Part shown: piece by piece, positions 31,655-41,359 of the stretch
Layout of the letters: every line of letters begins with the position of its first letter
How positions within the stretch are numbered: position 1 is the first letter of the stretch
Source: Arthrobacter sp. PM3
GTDB taxonomy: Bacteria; Actinomycetota; Actinomycetes; Actinomycetales; Micrococcaceae
DNA: 64,000 nt
Assembly (NCBI RefSeq): GCF_003352915.1
Contig: NZ_CP022314.1
Coordinates: forward strand, 1,057,815-1,121,814
Direction: 5' to 3'
The notes under the pieces: generated by a model
Seen by the model: only the letters and a program-made list of their open reading frames with translations
What the model was told of the DNA's origin: nothing
The model's database searches: none
Position numbers and translations under genes: made by a program

Positions 31655-32776
31655 CTAGCGGCCGTTTCGGATCCGCTCGGGACCGGTTTCTTCACCAAGC
31701 ACGCCCGCCTGCCCGTCCGGGCCGTCGTCCGGATCGCCGGCCTGGAACAGTTCCAGTGGGTCCTGCCCGAAGACTCCGGCGGGAACGGCAAAGCCCAGGT
31801 GCGTCCATGCCGGAGCCAGGGCGATCCGGCCGCGGGGCGTCCGGCCCAGCAATCCTTCGCGTACGAGGTACGGCTCGGCGACCGTTTCCACCGTTTCGGT
31901 TTCCTCGCCCACGGCGATCGCGAGGGTGGAAAGCCCCACCGGACCTCCGCCGAACTTGGTGATGAGGGCCTCGAGCACGGCACGGTCCAGACGGTCCAGG
32001 CCGCGCTTGTCCACCTCATACATGTCCAGCGCCGCCGACGCCGCCCGCGCGTCGATCTGTTCGATACCGTGCACGAGGGCCCAGTCGCGGACCCGGCGCA
32101 GGAGCCGGTTCGCGATGCGGGGCGTCCCCCGGGACCGTCCGGCGATCTCGCTGAAACCTGCGGAGTTGACCTTCAGGTCCAGCAGCCCGGCGGAACGGCG
32201 CAGCACGAGCTCGAGCTCCTCGACCGAGTAGAACTCGAGGTGCCCGGTGAACCCGAAGCGGTCACGCAACGGACCGGGGAGCAGCCCGGCCCGGGTGGTG
32301 GCGCCGACAAGGGTGAAGGGCGGCAGTTCCAGCGGGATGGCGGTGGCACCGGCGCCCTTTCCGACCACAATGTCGACCCGGAAGTCTTCCATCGCCATAT
32401 AGAGCATTTCCTCCGCCGGCCGGGACATGCGGTGGATTTCGTCCAGGAACAGGACCTCGCCCTCGGAGAGCGAGGACAGGATGGCCGCGAGGTCGCCGGC
32501 ATGCTGGATGGCCGGGCCGCTGCTGATCCGCAGCGGCACGTTCATCTCGGCGGCGATGATCATGGACAGCGTGGTTTTTCCCAGGCCGGGAGGGCCGGAA
32601 AGCAGCACGTGGTCCGCGCTGCGGCCCCGCATGCGCGACGCTTCCAGGACCAAGGACAGCTGTTTGCGGACCCGGTGCTGCCCCACGAAGTCGTGCAGGT
32701 TCTTGGGCCGCAGGGCCGCTTCGATGGCGCGTTCCTCCGGCTCCTCTCCCCCGGCGACGATCCACGGCTCAGCCAC
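31655..32776 (-). CDS. ruvB: Holliday junction branch migration helicase RuvB
   Basis: AAA+ motor of RuvAB branch migration; 373 aa. The Ruv signature [20 protein letters not shown] is near residue 23. Walker A is [14 protein letters not shown], Walker B is [20 protein letters not shown], sensor I is [20 protein letters not shown] (with the arginine finger), and the winged-helix DNA-binding domain is C-terminal. The last 20 residues are a variable tail. The start overlaps the ruvA stop by 8 bases. Confidence 0.97.
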   Translation of the reverse strand: MAEPWIVAGGEEPEERAIEAALRPKNLHDFVGQHRVRKQLSLVLEASRMRGRSADHVLLSGPPGLGKTTLSMIIAAEMNVPLRISSGPAIQHAGDLAAILSSLSEGEVLFLDEIHRMSRPAEEMLYMAMEDFRVDIVVGKGAGATAIPLELPPFTLVGATTRAGLLPGPLRDRFGFTGHLEFYSVEELELVLRRSAGLLDLKVNSAGFSEIAGRSRGTPRIANRLLRRVRDWALVHGIEQIDARAASAALDMYEVDKRGLDRLDRAVLEALITKFGGGPVGLSTLAIAVGEETETVETVAEPYLVREGLLGRTPRGRIALAPAWTHLGFAVPAGVFGQDPLELFQAGDPDDGPDGQAGVLGEETGPERIRNGR

Positions 32777-33413
32777 GCGCGCCTACCCGGTTGCCCGCGC
32801 GTGCGCCGTCCTGCCCCAACCAGCGCAGGGTGGCGCGGAGGATTTCGGCCACGTTGCCGGCGGCGGCGAGTTCCGGGGCGTCGGCGAGGGATTTGTCGAT
32901 GCTGGCGGTGGCATCCTTTTCGGACCAGCCAAGGCTCGTCATCGCCGCCACGACCTGCGGCTTCCAGACGGACTCCGTGGAGACTGACGGGGCCGGCGCG
33001 CCGGCGGTGCCGTGCGGGACAAGCTTGCCGGCGAGTTCCAGCACGATCCGGCCGGCCACCTTCGGCCCGATGCCGGGGACCTTGGTGAAGGCTTTGCCGT
33101 CACCGGAGTGCGCGGCCACCCGGATGGCTTCGGGTTCGTGGACGGCCAGCACGGCCAGGGCGAGCCGGGGCCCGACGCCGCTGACGCTGAGCAGGACATC
33201 GAAGACTTCCCGCTCGTCGTCGCTCGCGAAGCCGAACAGGGTCAGCGAGTCTTCCCGCACGATCAGGGACGTGAACAGTTTGCCCTCTTCACCCACGCGC
33301 AGGCTGCTGAGGGTCTGCGGCGTGGCGTTGACGCTCATGCCGGCCCCGTTGAGGTCGATCACCGCCGAGGACAGGCCCACATGCGCGACGGTTCCGCGAA
33401 GAAAACTGATCAA
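32769..33413 (-). CDS. ruvA: Holliday junction DNA helicase subunit RuvA
   Basis: A 214-aa protein that binds four-way junctions and positions RuvB. The N-terminal OB fold is [20 protein letters not shown]. Two helix-hairpin-helix motifs follow ([18 protein letters not shown] and [19 protein letters not shown]). A flexible Ala/Pro linker leads to the C-terminal domain III ([17 protein letters not shown]) that contacts RuvB. The ATG start is at 33413. A 110-bp gap to ruvC holds an SOS-like site. Confidence 0.97.
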   Translation of the reverse strand: MISFLRGTVAHVGLSSAVIDLNGAGMSVNATPQTLSSLRVGEEGKLFTSLIVREDSLTLFGFASDDEREVFDVLLSVSGVGPRLALAVLAVHEPEAIRVAAHSGDGKAFTKVPGIGPKVAGRIVLELAGKLVPHGTAGAPAPSVSTESVWKPQVVAAMTSLGWSEKDATASIDKSLADAPELAAAGNVAEILRATLRWLGQDGARAGNRVGARG

Positions 33414-33443
33414 GGCCTGGCTCCTGGGTGTGTGGGCTTAAGC

Positions 33444-33486
33444 GTGCACGAACCTTAAGGTGCACGAACATCGAATATATCTACGA
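33444..33486 (-). promoter_or_regulatory. weak SOS-like site and direct repeats before ruvA
   Basis: At 33471-33486 the sequence tcgaatatatctacga resembles the actinobacterial LexA box TCGAAC-N4-GTTCGA with three mismatches in the twelve fixed positions. Just beside it are two direct copies of gtgcacgaac (33444-33453 and 33460-33469). It could give ruvAB its own DNA-damage-responsive promoter. The assignment is tentative. Confidence 0.35.
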
Positions 33487-33523
33487 ATACCCTACCAAGC
33501 CTGGCCCCGGAACAGGCGGACAT

Positions 33524-34102
33524 TCAGCGTGCACGGCGCGCTTTTGCCTCCGCGTCGGCCCAGGCGCGCTGGGCGGGGGTGAGGGACTGGCTGCCCGGTC
33601 CCGTCGTTGAAACGACAGCACCGCTCCCCGCCCGCCAGGCATGCGTGATGGCCAGGGCCAGGGCATCGGCGGCGTCGGCGGGGCGGGGCGGGGCATCCAG
33701 CCGGAGGATCTTGGTCACCAGTTTGGTGACGGCGTCCTTGTTGGACGAGCCGCTCCCGGTCACGGCGGCCTTGACTTCAGACGGCGTGTGCAGGGCCACC
33801 GGGATGCCCCGGCGGGCGGCGGCCGCGATGACCACGCCGGAGGCCTGGGCGACGCCCATGACCGTGCTGACGTTGAGCTGGGAGAAGACACGCTCGACGG
33901 CGAGGACGTGCGGCTCGTAGTTATCGAGCCATTCGTCGATCGAGGTGGCGATGACCAGCAGCCGCTGGTCCAGGCTTTCCTCGGGCGAGGTCCCCACGAC
34001 GCCGAAGGCCACCATGGTGGCACGCCGGTTCTTTTCGACGTCCACGACGCCGATCCCGCAGCGGGTGAGGCCGGGATCGACGCCGAGGACGCGAAGGGTC
34101 AC
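33524..34102 (-). CDS. ruvC: Holliday junction resolvase RuvC
   Basis: A 192-aa RNase H-fold nuclease that cuts Holliday junctions. [20 protein letters not shown] carries the first catalytic Asp. [21 protein letters not shown] carries the Glu, and the C-terminal [21 protein letters not shown] carries the Asp pair. The GTG at 34102 overlaps the yebC stop as GTGA, and this is the start that yields the family N-terminus. Upstream in-frame sequence is yebC. Confidence 0.97.
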   Translation of the reverse strand: MTLRVLGVDPGLTRCGIGVVDVEKNRRATMVAFGVVGTSPEESLDQRLLVIATSIDEWLDNYEPHVLAVERVFSQLNVSTVMGVAQASGVVIAAAARRGIPVALHTPSEVKAAVTGSGSSNKDAVTKLVTKILRLDAPPRPADAADALALAITHAWRAGSGAVVSTTGPGSQSLTPAQRAWADAEAKARRAR

Positions 34103-34854
34103 TCGGCTTCCAGTGCGGCCTGCACTTCGTCGCTGAGGTCGGCGTTGCTGTAGACGTTCTGGACGTCGTCGAGGTCTTCGAGGGCGTCGACGAGCTTCAT
34201 GAACTTCTTGGCGGCGTCGAGGTCCAGCGGCACCTCCATGGAGGGGACGAACTCGGCTTCGTCGGTATCGTATTCGATCCCGGCTTCTTTGAGTGCGTCG
34301 CGGATGGCCTGCAGGTCCTTCGGGTCCGAGTGGATCTCGAAGCTCTCGCCGTTGTCCTTGACTTCCTCCGCGCCGGCGTCGAGGACGGCCATCAGGAGGT
34401 CGTCCTCGGTGAGGCCGTTCTTCGGCAGCGAGACGACGCCCTTGCGGGTGAAGAGGTAGCTCACGGAGCCGGGGTCGGCGATCGTGCCGCCGTTGCGGGA
34501 GATAGCGAGCCGGACCTCGGAGGCGGCACGGTTCTTGTTGTCCGTGAGGCACTCGATGAGCAGGGCCGAGCCCTGCGGGCCGCGGCATTCGTACATGATC
34601 TCCGTGTAGTCCACGACCTCGCCGGTGAGCCCGGCGCCGCGCTTGATGGCGCGGTCGATGTTGTCGTTGGGGACGGAGGTCTTCTTGGCCTTCGTGACGG
34701 CGAGTTCCAGGCCGGGGTTGCCGGCGAGGTCGGGACCGCCCATGCGCGCGGCGACTTCGATGTTCTTGATCAGCTTGGCGAACGACTTGGCCCGGCGGCT
34801 GTCAATGATGGCCTTTTTGTGCTTGGTCGTCGCCCATTTGGAGTGGCCTGACAT
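34099..34854 (-). CDS. yebC: YebC/PmpR family regulatory protein
   Basis: A 251-aa protein of the YebC family. The family was first described as transcriptional regulators and is now linked to translation of proline-rich stretches. The N-terminus [20 protein letters not shown] is diagnostic. Also present are [50 protein letters not shown] and [14 protein letters not shown]. It is three bases after pdxT and overlaps ruvC. Confidence 0.95.
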   Translation of the reverse strand: MSGHSKWATTKHKKAIIDSRRAKSFAKLIKNIEVAARMGGPDLAGNPGLELAVTKAKKTSVPNDNIDRAIKRGAGLTGEVVDYTEIMYECRGPQGSALLIECLTDNKNRAASEVRLAISRNGGTIADPGSVSYLFTRKGVVSLPKNGLTEDDLLMAVLDAGAEEVKDNGESFEIHSDPKDLQAIRDALKEAGIEYDTDEAEFVPSMEVPLDLDAAKKFMKLVDALEDLDDVQNVYSNADLSDEVQAALEAE

Positions 34855-34857
34855 GCT

Positions 34858-35568
34858 TTACGCTTCTCCTCTGATCATTCGAATAAACAGTTCATGCACG
34901 CGCTTCTCCCCCGTCACTTCCGGGTGGAAGGAGGTGGCCAGCAGCTTGCCGGAACGCACTGCAACAATTCTAGCCGTCCCTTGCAGGACAGCGGCATGCG
35001 AGGCATGCTCCGGGTCTGCGGGCTCCACCTGCGCCAGGACCTCCACACCCGAACCCACACGCTCCACCCACGGGCCGCGGATGAACACCGCATGGACGGG
35101 AGCCACACCGGAGCCGGTGTCGCTGAAGCCCAGTCCCTTGAATTCGAGGTCGGTTTCGAACGACTCGCGCTGCCGGCCGAAGGCGTTGCGGCGCACGGTG
35201 ATGTCGAGCCCGCCAAAGGTCTGCTGCGGGTTGCCGGCGAGGTCCGTTGCCGGGTCAGCGATCTCGTTGGCCAGCAGGATCATGCCGGCGCACGAGCCGT
35301 AGACGGGAAGGCCGTCCCGGATGCGCTCGCGCAGCGGATCGCGGAGCCCGAAAATCCCGGCGAGCTTGTCAATCGCGGTCGATTCGCCGCCGGGGATGAT
35401 GAGCCCGTCCAGGTCGTCGAGTTCGCCGGGGCGGCGGATCCCGATGCCGGTGGCGCCGGCCGCCTCGACAGCGTGCAGGTGTTCCCGGAAATCGCCCTGG
35501 AGCGCCAGGACGCCGATCCGGAGGCCTGTGCCCGCGCGGGATCCAGGGGGGAAAGAGGGGGTGGTCAT
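34858..35568 (-). CDS. pdxT: pyridoxal 5'-phosphate synthase glutaminase subunit PdxT
   Basis: Class I glutaminase that supplies ammonia to PdxS for PLP synthesis; 236 aa, somewhat longer than the usual 190-200. Features are [34 protein letters not shown] (GGES at 60-63), the nucleophile Cys93 in VYGSCAGMI, and the His215/Glu217 pair in [10 protein letters not shown] loop of extra residues lies around [13 protein letters not shown] chose the ATG at 35568; longer readings add an Arg/Pro-rich, non-family stretch. Its partner pdxS is about 6 kb away instead of adjacent. Confidence 0.95.
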   Translation of the reverse strand: MTTPSFPPGSRAGTGLRIGVLALQGDFREHLHAVEAAGATGIGIRRPGELDDLDGLIIPGGESTAIDKLAGIFGLRDPLRERIRDGLPVYGSCAGMILLANEIADPATDLAGNPQQTFGGLDITVRRNAFGRQRESFETDLEFKGLGFSDTGSGVAPVHAVFIRGPWVERVGSGVEVLAQVEPADPEHASHAAVLQGTARIVAVRSGKLLATSFHPEVTGEKRVHELFIRMIRGEA

Positions 35569-35647
35569 CCCCACAGCATAGTGCGCCGCAGGCTGCCGGG
35601 ACGCACACGGCGGCCCCCGGCGTCCGGGTTCCATGCCTCTGCTGGGA

Positions 35648-35653
35648 TATATT
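35648..35653 (+). promoter_or_regulatory. -10 hexamer of a possibly leaderless murT promoter
   Basis: A TATATT hexamer ends 8 bases before the murT ATG, the spacing expected if transcription starts at or next to the A of ATG. No Shine-Dalgarno precedes the start (ttacagagc). The -35 region (around 35625-35630) is weak. Confidence 0.45.
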
Positions 35654-35660
35654 ACAGAGC

Positions 35661-36950
35661 ATGTTTTACTTCAGCGTTCCGCTCGGCAAGCTCGTCCGCC
35701 GGGTCTCCCGGCTCAGGGGCGGAGGCTCGGCCCTTCCCGGGCTCGTGGTCGAAAAAATCGACCCCGGTTTCATGCAGCGGACCCTGTCCACACTGCCGTT
35801 GGGGGTCGCCGTCGTCAGCGGCACGAACGGCAAGACGACCACCACCAAGATGGTGGTGGAACTGCTGGAGAGCCAGGGCCTGAAGGTCTTCACGAACCGC
35901 ACCGGCAGCAACTTCACGCGCGGCGTGGCGGCAGCCCTGCTGGGTGAGGTCGACTGGCGCGGCCGGCTGGATGCCGATGTCGCAGTGCTGGAACTCGATG
36001 AGGCGCACGCCGTGCACTTCGTCAACAAGGTTCCGCCGCGGTACAGCCTCCTGCTCAACGTCCTCCGGGACCAACTGGACCGTTTCGGCGAAATCGACAA
36101 GACGGCCGAACTGCTCCAGCACATCGCCGCCAAGACCACCGGGACCGTCGTCCTGAACCGGGAAGACCCCCGCGTCGCCCGGATCGCCGGGACCGTGAAC
36201 GGACCCGAAGTGCTCTACTTCGGGCTCGATGACTCCCTGCTAAGCACCTTCCCGAACGACGACGACATGCGCGCCGCCCCAGGAAGCCCTGTGCCGGCCG
36301 CCCCCGCCCGGCCCGCCGCCGACGTCGTGCTCCGCCGTGTGGGCGCCGATGACGCCGACTTCGAGTATGACGGCGCGACGGTCACCACGGCGATGCTACT
36401 GCGCGGCGTCTACAACATCTTCAATGCCGCCGCCGCACTGACCCTGGCCCGGGCGATCTCGAAGGCCCGCGGCACCGGCGCCGACCAGGCCGGCCTGCTC
36501 GCTGCCCTGTCCAAGGTGGCGCCGGCATTCGGCCGGGGCGAAAGCCTCGTGGTCGACGGCCTGCCCCTGGAATTGGTCCTGGTCAAGAACCCCAGCGGTT
36601 TCCGGCTCGGCCTGAAGTCCTTCCCGGCCGCCGGCTACGCGACGATGATCGCGATCAACGACAACTACGCGGACGGCAGGGACATGTCCTGGCTGTGGGA
36701 CGTGGAGTTCGACACGCTCCGCGACGGCGGCGTGGACCAGCTCACGGGCTCCCGCGCCTACGACATGGCATTGCGGTTACAGTACGACGACGTCGCCATC
36801 GGAGCCGTAGATACCGACATCGCTCCCGCCCTGGCCGCGTTCATCCGCGGCGCCGAGGGCAAACCCAAGAGGATCTTCTGCACGTACACGGCGATGCTGG
36901 CCATCCGCCGCGAACTGTCCAAAATCACCACAGTGGAGGTGGTCTCGTGA
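35661..36950 (+). CDS. murT: lipid II isoglutaminyl synthase, Mur ligase subunit MurT
   Basis: With GatD it amidates the D-iso-glutamate of lipid II, using ATP and ammonia from glutamine. The protein is 429 aa. The Mur ligase P-loop is [15 protein letters not shown]. Next come [28 protein letters not shown] and [17 protein letters not shown]. The C-terminal DUF1727 domain holds [19 protein letters not shown], including the catalytic Asp. The family's Cys4 zinc-ribbon insert is missing: the whole protein has one Cys, near the C-terminus. The stop overlaps the gatD start. It is divergent from pdxT. Confidence 0.92.
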   Translation: MFYFSVPLGKLVRRVSRLRGGGSALPGLVVEKIDPGFMQRTLSTLPLGVAVVSGTNGKTTTTKMVVELLESQGLKVFTNRTGSNFTRGVAAALLGEVDWRGRLDADVAVLELDEAHAVHFVNKVPPRYSLLLNVLRDQLDRFGEIDKTAELLQHIAAKTTGTVVLNREDPRVARIAGTVNGPEVLYFGLDDSLLSTFPNDDDMRAAPGSPVPAAPARPAADVVLRRVGADDADFEYDGATVTTAMLLRGVYNIFNAAAALTLARAISKARGTGADQAGLLAALSKVAPAFGRGESLVVDGLPLELVLVKNPSGFRLGLKSFPAAGYATMIAINDNYADGRDMSWLWDVEFDTLRDGGVDQLTGSRAYDMALRLQYDDVAIGAVDTDIAPALAAFIRGAEGKPKRIFCTYTAMLAIRRELSKITTVEVVS

Positions 36951-37735
36951 CCCCGGAAACCCCGCACGGGCTCTCCTTCGGCCATGTTCTCCCGCCCGAA
37001 GACCGTGCCGCCGGCAGCAAGGGAACCATCCGGGTCCTGCAGCTGTACCCGCGGGACATGAACATTTACGGTGACTGGGGCAATGCCCTGGTCCTGGCCC
37101 AGCGGCTGCGCTGGCACGGCTACACGCCCGAACTGCTCGAATACAACGTCGGTGACCAGTTCCCGGCGGACGTTGACCTCATCGTGGGCGGCGGCGGGCA
37201 GGACAGCGGTCAGCTCGTCATCCAGGACGACCTCCTCTCCAGGGAGTCCGTCCTGAAAGGGCTCGCCGAAGACGGCACCCCGATGCTCGTGATCTGCGGG
37301 CTCTACCAGCTCTTCGGAAAGTTCTTCAAGACCCGGCTCGGCTCGGTCATCCCGGGGATCGGCATCCTGGATGTGGAGACCCACGGCACCGACGAACGGC
37401 TGATCGGCAACGTCACGGTCTCCTCCCCCGAATTCGGGAACATCCTGGGGTACGAGAACCACAGTGGCCAGACCACGCTGGGGCCTGGCGTGAAGCCGCT
37501 CGGCACCACGGCCAAGGGCACGGGCAACAACAGTAACGACGGACAGGAGGGCGCCCGCTACCGCAACATCGTGGCGAGCTACCTGCACGGGTCGCTGCTG
37601 CCCAAGAACCCGGCCCTGGCGGACTTCCTGATCCGGACCGCCGTCGAACGCAAGTACGGCACGTTCGAGCCCGGCACGCCGGACGATTCCTACGCGGTGC
37701 TGGCGCGCGAGCACGCGGCACGCCGGCCCCGCTGA
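36947..37735 (+). CDS. gatD: lipid II isoglutaminyl synthase, glutamine amidotransferase subunit GatD
   Basis: A 262-aa CobB/CobQ-like class I glutaminase subunit that feeds ammonia to MurT. The core begins TIRVLQLYPRDMNIYGDWGN. GGGGQDSGQ is at 81-89, the nucleophile Cys117 is in LVICGLYQLFG, and the catalytic His214 is in SYLHGSLLPKNP. A 26-residue N-terminal lead precedes the core, and an alternative start inside it cannot be excluded. The GTG start overlaps the murT stop as GTGA, so the two subunits are made in coupled fashion. Confidence 0.94.
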   Translation: MTPETPHGLSFGHVLPPEDRAAGSKGTIRVLQLYPRDMNIYGDWGNALVLAQRLRWHGYTPELLEYNVGDQFPADVDLIVGGGGQDSGQLVIQDDLLSRESVLKGLAEDGTPMLVICGLYQLFGKFFKTRLGSVIPGIGILDVETHGTDERLIGNVTVSSPEFGNILGYENHSGQTTLGPGVKPLGTTAKGTGNNSNDGQEGARYRNIVASYLHGSLLPKNPALADFLIRTAVERKYGTFEPGTPDDSYAVLAREHAARRPR

Positions 37736-37759
37736 CCTGTGCCAGGCACTGCAGGCGGC

Positions 37760-38233
37760 ATGATCCTCATTGGACCCGACGTTCCCGGGCGCGCCGACGT
37801 CCTGGACCTGCTGGCCGGGCACCTCGCCGACATGTACGCGACGTCCCCGCCGGACAGTGTCCACGCCTTGGATCCTGCCGCGCTGGCAGGGCCGGGCATC
37901 AGCTTCTGGACGGCCCGGGAGGACTCCCGCCTGCTGGGCTGTGCGGCGTTGAAGCACCTGGCGCCGGACGCGGCCGAGATCAAGTCCATGCGGACTGCGG
38001 GGCCGGCCCGCGGGCGGGGCGTCGCCACCGCCCTGCTCCACCACCTGCTGGCGGCGGCCCGGACCAGCGGGTACCGGCGGCTCTACCTGGAAACGGGGAG
38101 CCAGGACTTCTTCGCTCCCGCACGGCGGCTGTACGAGCGGCACGGCTTCGCCGTTTGCCCGCCCTTTGCGGACTACCAGCCGGATCCCCACAGCGTCTTC
38201 ATGACCCTGGAGCTCGACGCTCCCGACGCATAG
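37760..38233 (+). CDS. GNAT family N-acetyltransferase
   Basis: A 157-aa single-domain acetyltransferase. The core is LLGCAALKHLAPDAAEIKSM followed by RGRGVATALLHHLLAAAR, the Q/RxxGxG/A acetyl-CoA loop. LETGSQDFFAPARRLYERHG with FAVCPPFADYQPDP gives the C-terminal strands. It resembles the PhnO/YafP type that acetylates small amines, but the substrate is unknown. The ATG at 37760 has AGGCGG close upstream; a GTG at 37739 would add 7 residues. It is 24 bases after gatD, probably a read-through neighbour. Confidence 0.87.
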   Translation: MILIGPDVPGRADVLDLLAGHLADMYATSPPDSVHALDPAALAGPGISFWTAREDSRLLGCAALKHLAPDAAEIKSMRTAGPARGRGVATALLHHLLAAARTSGYRRLYLETGSQDFFAPARRLYERHGFAVCPPFADYQPDPHSVFMTLELDAPDA

Positions 38234-38257
38234 CTGCGCCGGCGGGACGGCGTGCCG

Positions 38258-39094
38258 TCACCGCGACCGGACGAACGCCAGGACGTCGCGGGCGATCCGC
38301 CTGCTGACGCCTGCCCGGACATGGCCCCACCGCTCGTAGATGATGAGGGTGCAGTCCGGAATCAATCGTGCGGTCTCCTCTGCGACCTCCCGCGGAAAGA
38401 ACGCGTCCCGGCCGCCACAGAGCAGCAGAACCGGCGGCCGGATGAACGGCAACACGGCCCGCGCGTCGAAGGCCACTTCCGCCCGCGCCTCGGTGAGGAC
38501 ATCCGCGGCGGGGCAACCGGAGCGGCCGAGCACCCGCCTGCCAACTGCGTGGCCCAGCAGTTCCCGCAGCCAGCGGGTCCGCGGACCCGGGAACACGTAC
38601 TCGGCCAGGACGGTCCCTGCCCCCGAAAGCTCTCCGCCGGCGACGGCGGTGGCCATCCTGTGGTCCAGGTCCTTGCCCCAGGCACTGAGCTCGGCCCCCG
38701 TGACCACCATGGCGATGTGCCGGAAGGACCCCGGATGCCGCGCGGCCAGGTATTGCCCGATCATGCCGCCAAAGGACTTGGCCACAACCAGGTCAACCCG
38801 GCCGCCGAATTCCGCAGCAATGAGGTCCGCGTAGTCATCCGCCATGTCCGCGCTCGTGTGCAGGGCCGGCATGTTGCGCCGCCGGGTGACCACCCAGACG
38901 GTGTAGCCGGCGGCCAGGTATGCGTCAAACTCCCGGCGGAACATGCCCCCCAGCAACCCTGAGGGGACGGCGCTTCCTGGTCCGCCCTGGATGAAGAGCA
39001 GGGTCTTGACGCCCCGGCCCCACGTGGCGTATTCCATGCCGTTGCTGAACACGCCGTTCCGAGGTGTACGGCGCGGGTTGTCCAACGTCTCCAT
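38258..39094 (-). CDS. alpha/beta hydrolase
   Basis: A 278-aa alpha/beta-hydrolase fold protein. The oxyanion loop is FIQGGPGSAVPSG at about 34-46. The nucleophile elbow AKSFGG (Ser107) has Ala where GxSxG usually has Gly. The acid is in LLCGGRDAFFPRE and the catalytic His in YERWGHVRAG. No signal peptide. Substrate unknown; the HGG/QGGPGS form resembles proline iminopeptidase-like and lactonase-like enzymes. It is convergent with the GNAT gene and divergent from the M3 peptidase gene. Confidence 0.88.
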   Translation of the reverse strand: METLDNPRRTPRNGVFSNGMEYATWGRGVKTLLFIQGGPGSAVPSGLLGGMFRREFDAYLAAGYTVWVVTRRRNMPALHTSADMADDYADLIAAEFGGRVDLVVAKSFGGMIGQYLAARHPGSFRHIAMVVTGAELSAWGKDLDHRMATAVAGGELSGAGTVLAEYVFPGPRTRWLRELLGHAVGRRVLGRSGCPAADVLTEARAEVAFDARAVLPFIRPPVLLLCGGRDAFFPREVAEETARLIPDCTLIIYERWGHVRAGVSRRIARDVLAFVRSR

Positions 39095-39209
39095 TTGCCT
39101 CCGGTCCCCCGCAATTCAGCTGACGGATGGCCCCATCCTACGGTGAGCGCCATCACAACACACGGCCACGATCGTTGAGAACCCCGGCACTGCATGAAAG
39201 AGTCACTTC

Positions 39210-41222
39210 ATGACCAATCCCCTCCTGAGCCCCAGCACCCTGCCCTACGGCCTGCCGCCATTCGCCGGCATCGAAGACGCGCACTACGCCGAGGCCGTCG
39301 AGGCCGGCCTGGCCGAGCACCTGGCCGAGATCCAGGCGATCGTGGACAACCCGGAGGCGCCGTCGTTCGAGAACACCGCCCTGGCCATGGAGCGCTCCGG
39401 CCGGCTGCTGGAGCGGGCAGCCGCGTCGTTCTTCACGCTCGTTTCCGCGCACGCTTCCGACACCATCCGCGAGCTCGAAACCCGTCTCTCCCCGCTGTTC
39501 TCGGCACACCAGGACGCCGTCTACCTCAACCGGGGCCTCTACGAACGCTTCGCGGCCCTCGACACGTCCGCGCTGGATGCCGAGTCCGTCCGGCTCGTGG
39601 AGGAATACCTCAAGGAATTCCGGGCCTCGGGCATCCAGCTCGACGACGCCGGCCAGGCGCGCCTGAAAGACATCAACACTGAACTGTCCCGGCTCGGCAC
39701 CGAGTTCGGCCAGCGCGTCAAGGAAGGGATGAAGTCCGCCGCCCTGCTGCTCGACGACACCGGCGACCTCACCGGCCTGCCCGCCGATGACATCGCCAGC
39801 GCCGCCGAGGCCGCCCGGACCGCCGGACACGAAGGCAAGTACCTGCTGACGCTGATCCAGCCCAGCAACCAGCCGGCGATGGCCGCCCTGGCCAACCGGG
39901 ACGTCCGGCGGCGGCTCTACGAGGCCTCGATTGGCCGCGGCAGCGGCGGCGGCAGCCTTGATGTGCTCGGCCTGGTCAAGGACATGGTGAAGCTCCGCGC
40001 GGAGAAGGCCGCCCTGTTGGGGTTCGCGAACTTCGCCGAGCTCAGTGTGGACCGGCAGACAGCCCCGGACTTCGGCGCCGTCCAGGCCATGATGAGCCGG
40101 CTGGCACCCGCCGCCGTCCGCAACGCCGACGCCGAGGCCGAGGCACTGGCCGAGGCCGCCGGCCACCCCCTGGAGGCCTGGGACTGGGCGTACTACTCGG
40201 CCAAGGTCAAGCGCGAGCGGTACTCCGTGGACGAACAGGCGCTGCGCCCCTACTTCGAGCTGGACAGGGTCCTGAACGACGGGGTGTTCTTCGCGGCCAA
40301 CGCCCTGTACGGCGTCACGTTCCACGAACGCGCCGACCTCGCCGGCTATCACCCGGACGTCCGCGTCTGGGAGGTCAAGAATGCCGACGGCACGGACCTG
40401 GGCCTGTTCCTGGGCGATTACTACACCCGTGACACGAAGCGCGGCGGCGCCTGGATGAACTCCCTCGTGGAGCAGTCCGGACTGTTGAATACCCGCCCCG
40501 TGGTCATCAACAACCTCAACATCTCCAAACCGCCGGCCGGCGAACCCACCCTGCTGACGCTGGACGAACTCCGCACCACCTTCCACGAGTTCGGCCATGC
40601 CCTGCACGGCCTGTTTTCCGCCGTGACGTATCCCCGGTTCTCCGGAACCAACGTGCCGCGCGACTTCGTGGAGTACCCCTCGCAGGTCAACGAAATGTGG
40701 ATCATGTGGCCCGAGGTCCTGGCCAACTACGCCCGGCATTACGCCACCGGCGAGGCCCTGCCCCAGGAAATGGTGGACAAGCTCAACGCCGCGCAGCTGT
40801 GGGGTGAAGGATTTGCCACCACGGAATATCTAGGCGCGGCGCTGCTGGACCTGGCGTGGCACGTGCTGGACGGCTCTGAGGTCCCCGAGGACGCGGTGGA
40901 GTTCGAGGCAAAGGCCCTCGCCGCGGCGGGTGTCGCCCACAGCCTGATCCCGCCGCGCTACCGGACCGGCTACTTCCAGCACATCTTCGCCGGCGGCTGG
41001 TACGCCGCCGGTTACTACTCCTACATCTGGAGCGAAGTCCTGGACGCCGACACGGTCGAATGGTTCAAGGAGAACGGCGGGCTCAACCGCGCCAACGGCA
41101 CGTTCTTCCGGTCCGAGCTGCTCTCCCGCGGCAACAGCCGGGACCCGCTGGAGTCCTTCCGGGCTTTCCGGGGCCGGGACGCAGAGCTCGGGCCGCTGCT
41201 CAAGCGCCGCGGCCTGGACTAG
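39210..41222 (+). CDS. dcp: M3 family metallopeptidase (peptidyl-dipeptidase Dcp type)
   Basis: A 670-aa cytoplasmic zinc oligopeptidase of the Dcp/OpdA group. It begins NPLLSPSTLPYGLPPFAGIE. The zinc motif FHEFGHALHG has His459, Glu460 and His463, and the third ligand is Glu488 in FVEYPSQVNEMW. Later come YRTGYFQHIFAGGWYAAGYY and YIWSEVLDADT, the substrate-binding Tyr/His loop. It should degrade short peptides from protein turnover. It is monocistronic, followed by strong hairpins. Confidence 0.94.
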   Translation: MTNPLLSPSTLPYGLPPFAGIEDAHYAEAVEAGLAEHLAEIQAIVDNPEAPSFENTALAMERSGRLLERAAASFFTLVSAHASDTIRELETRLSPLFSAHQDAVYLNRGLYERFAALDTSALDAESVRLVEEYLKEFRASGIQLDDAGQARLKDINTELSRLGTEFGQRVKEGMKSAALLLDDTGDLTGLPADDIASAAEAARTAGHEGKYLLTLIQPSNQPAMAALANRDVRRRLYEASIGRGSGGGSLDVLGLVKDMVKLRAEKAALLGFANFAELSVDRQTAPDFGAVQAMMSRLAPAAVRNADAEAEALAEAAGHPLEAWDWAYYSAKVKRERYSVDEQALRPYFELDRVLNDGVFFAANALYGVTFHERADLAGYHPDVRVWEVKNADGTDLGLFLGDYYTRDTKRGGAWMNSLVEQSGLLNTRPVVINNLNISKPPAGEPTLLTLDELRTTFHEFGHALHGLFSAVTYPRFSGTNVPRDFVEYPSQVNEMWIMWPEVLANYARHYATGEALPQEMVDKLNAAQLWGEGFATTEYLGAALLDLAWHVLDGSEVPEDAVEFEAKALAAAGVAHSLIPPRYRTGYFQHIFAGGWYAAGYYSYIWSEVLDADTVEWFKENGGLNRANGTFFRSELLSRGNSRDPLESFRAFRGRDAELGPLLKRRGLD

Positions 41223-41224
41223 AA

Positions 41225-41290
41225 CCCATCGATTGCTCCGTAGACGCCCTTCTGGAGGCTCATAAGGGCGGTAACGGAGCAATCGATGGG
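41225..41290. repeat. 17-bp inverted repeat with nested stem
   Basis: Perfect 17-bp arms (cccatcgattgctccgt at 41225-41241, partner at 41274-41290) directly after the M3 peptidase stop. A second stem, gccctt/aagggc, sits inside the loop. It is unlike a normal terminator in having a 32-base structured loop and no U-run. Confidence 0.75.
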
Positions 41291-41297
41291 GATACAG

Positions 41298-41342
41298 ACG
41301 ACGGCGGCGAGTCACCTAACAGAGGTGACTCGCCGCCGTCGT
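41298..41342 (+). terminator. 20-bp stem terminator-like hairpin
   Basis: A perfect 20-bp stem (41298-41317 and 41323-41342) around the 5-base loop aacag, followed on the plus strand by tctaatt. It is likely to end transcription of the M3 peptidase gene and could work in both directions. Confidence 0.75.
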
Positions 41343-41359
41343 TCTAATTGGAAGCGCAA

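Noticed and set aside
34103..34588. N-terminal extension of ruvC
   Set aside because: It lies fully inside yebC in another frame and has no RuvC similarity; the GTG at 34102 gives the family start.
36758..38191. A 477-codon minus-strand frame over murT, gatD and the GNAT gene
   Set aside because: It is antisense to three supported genes with Arg/Gly/Val-rich composition.
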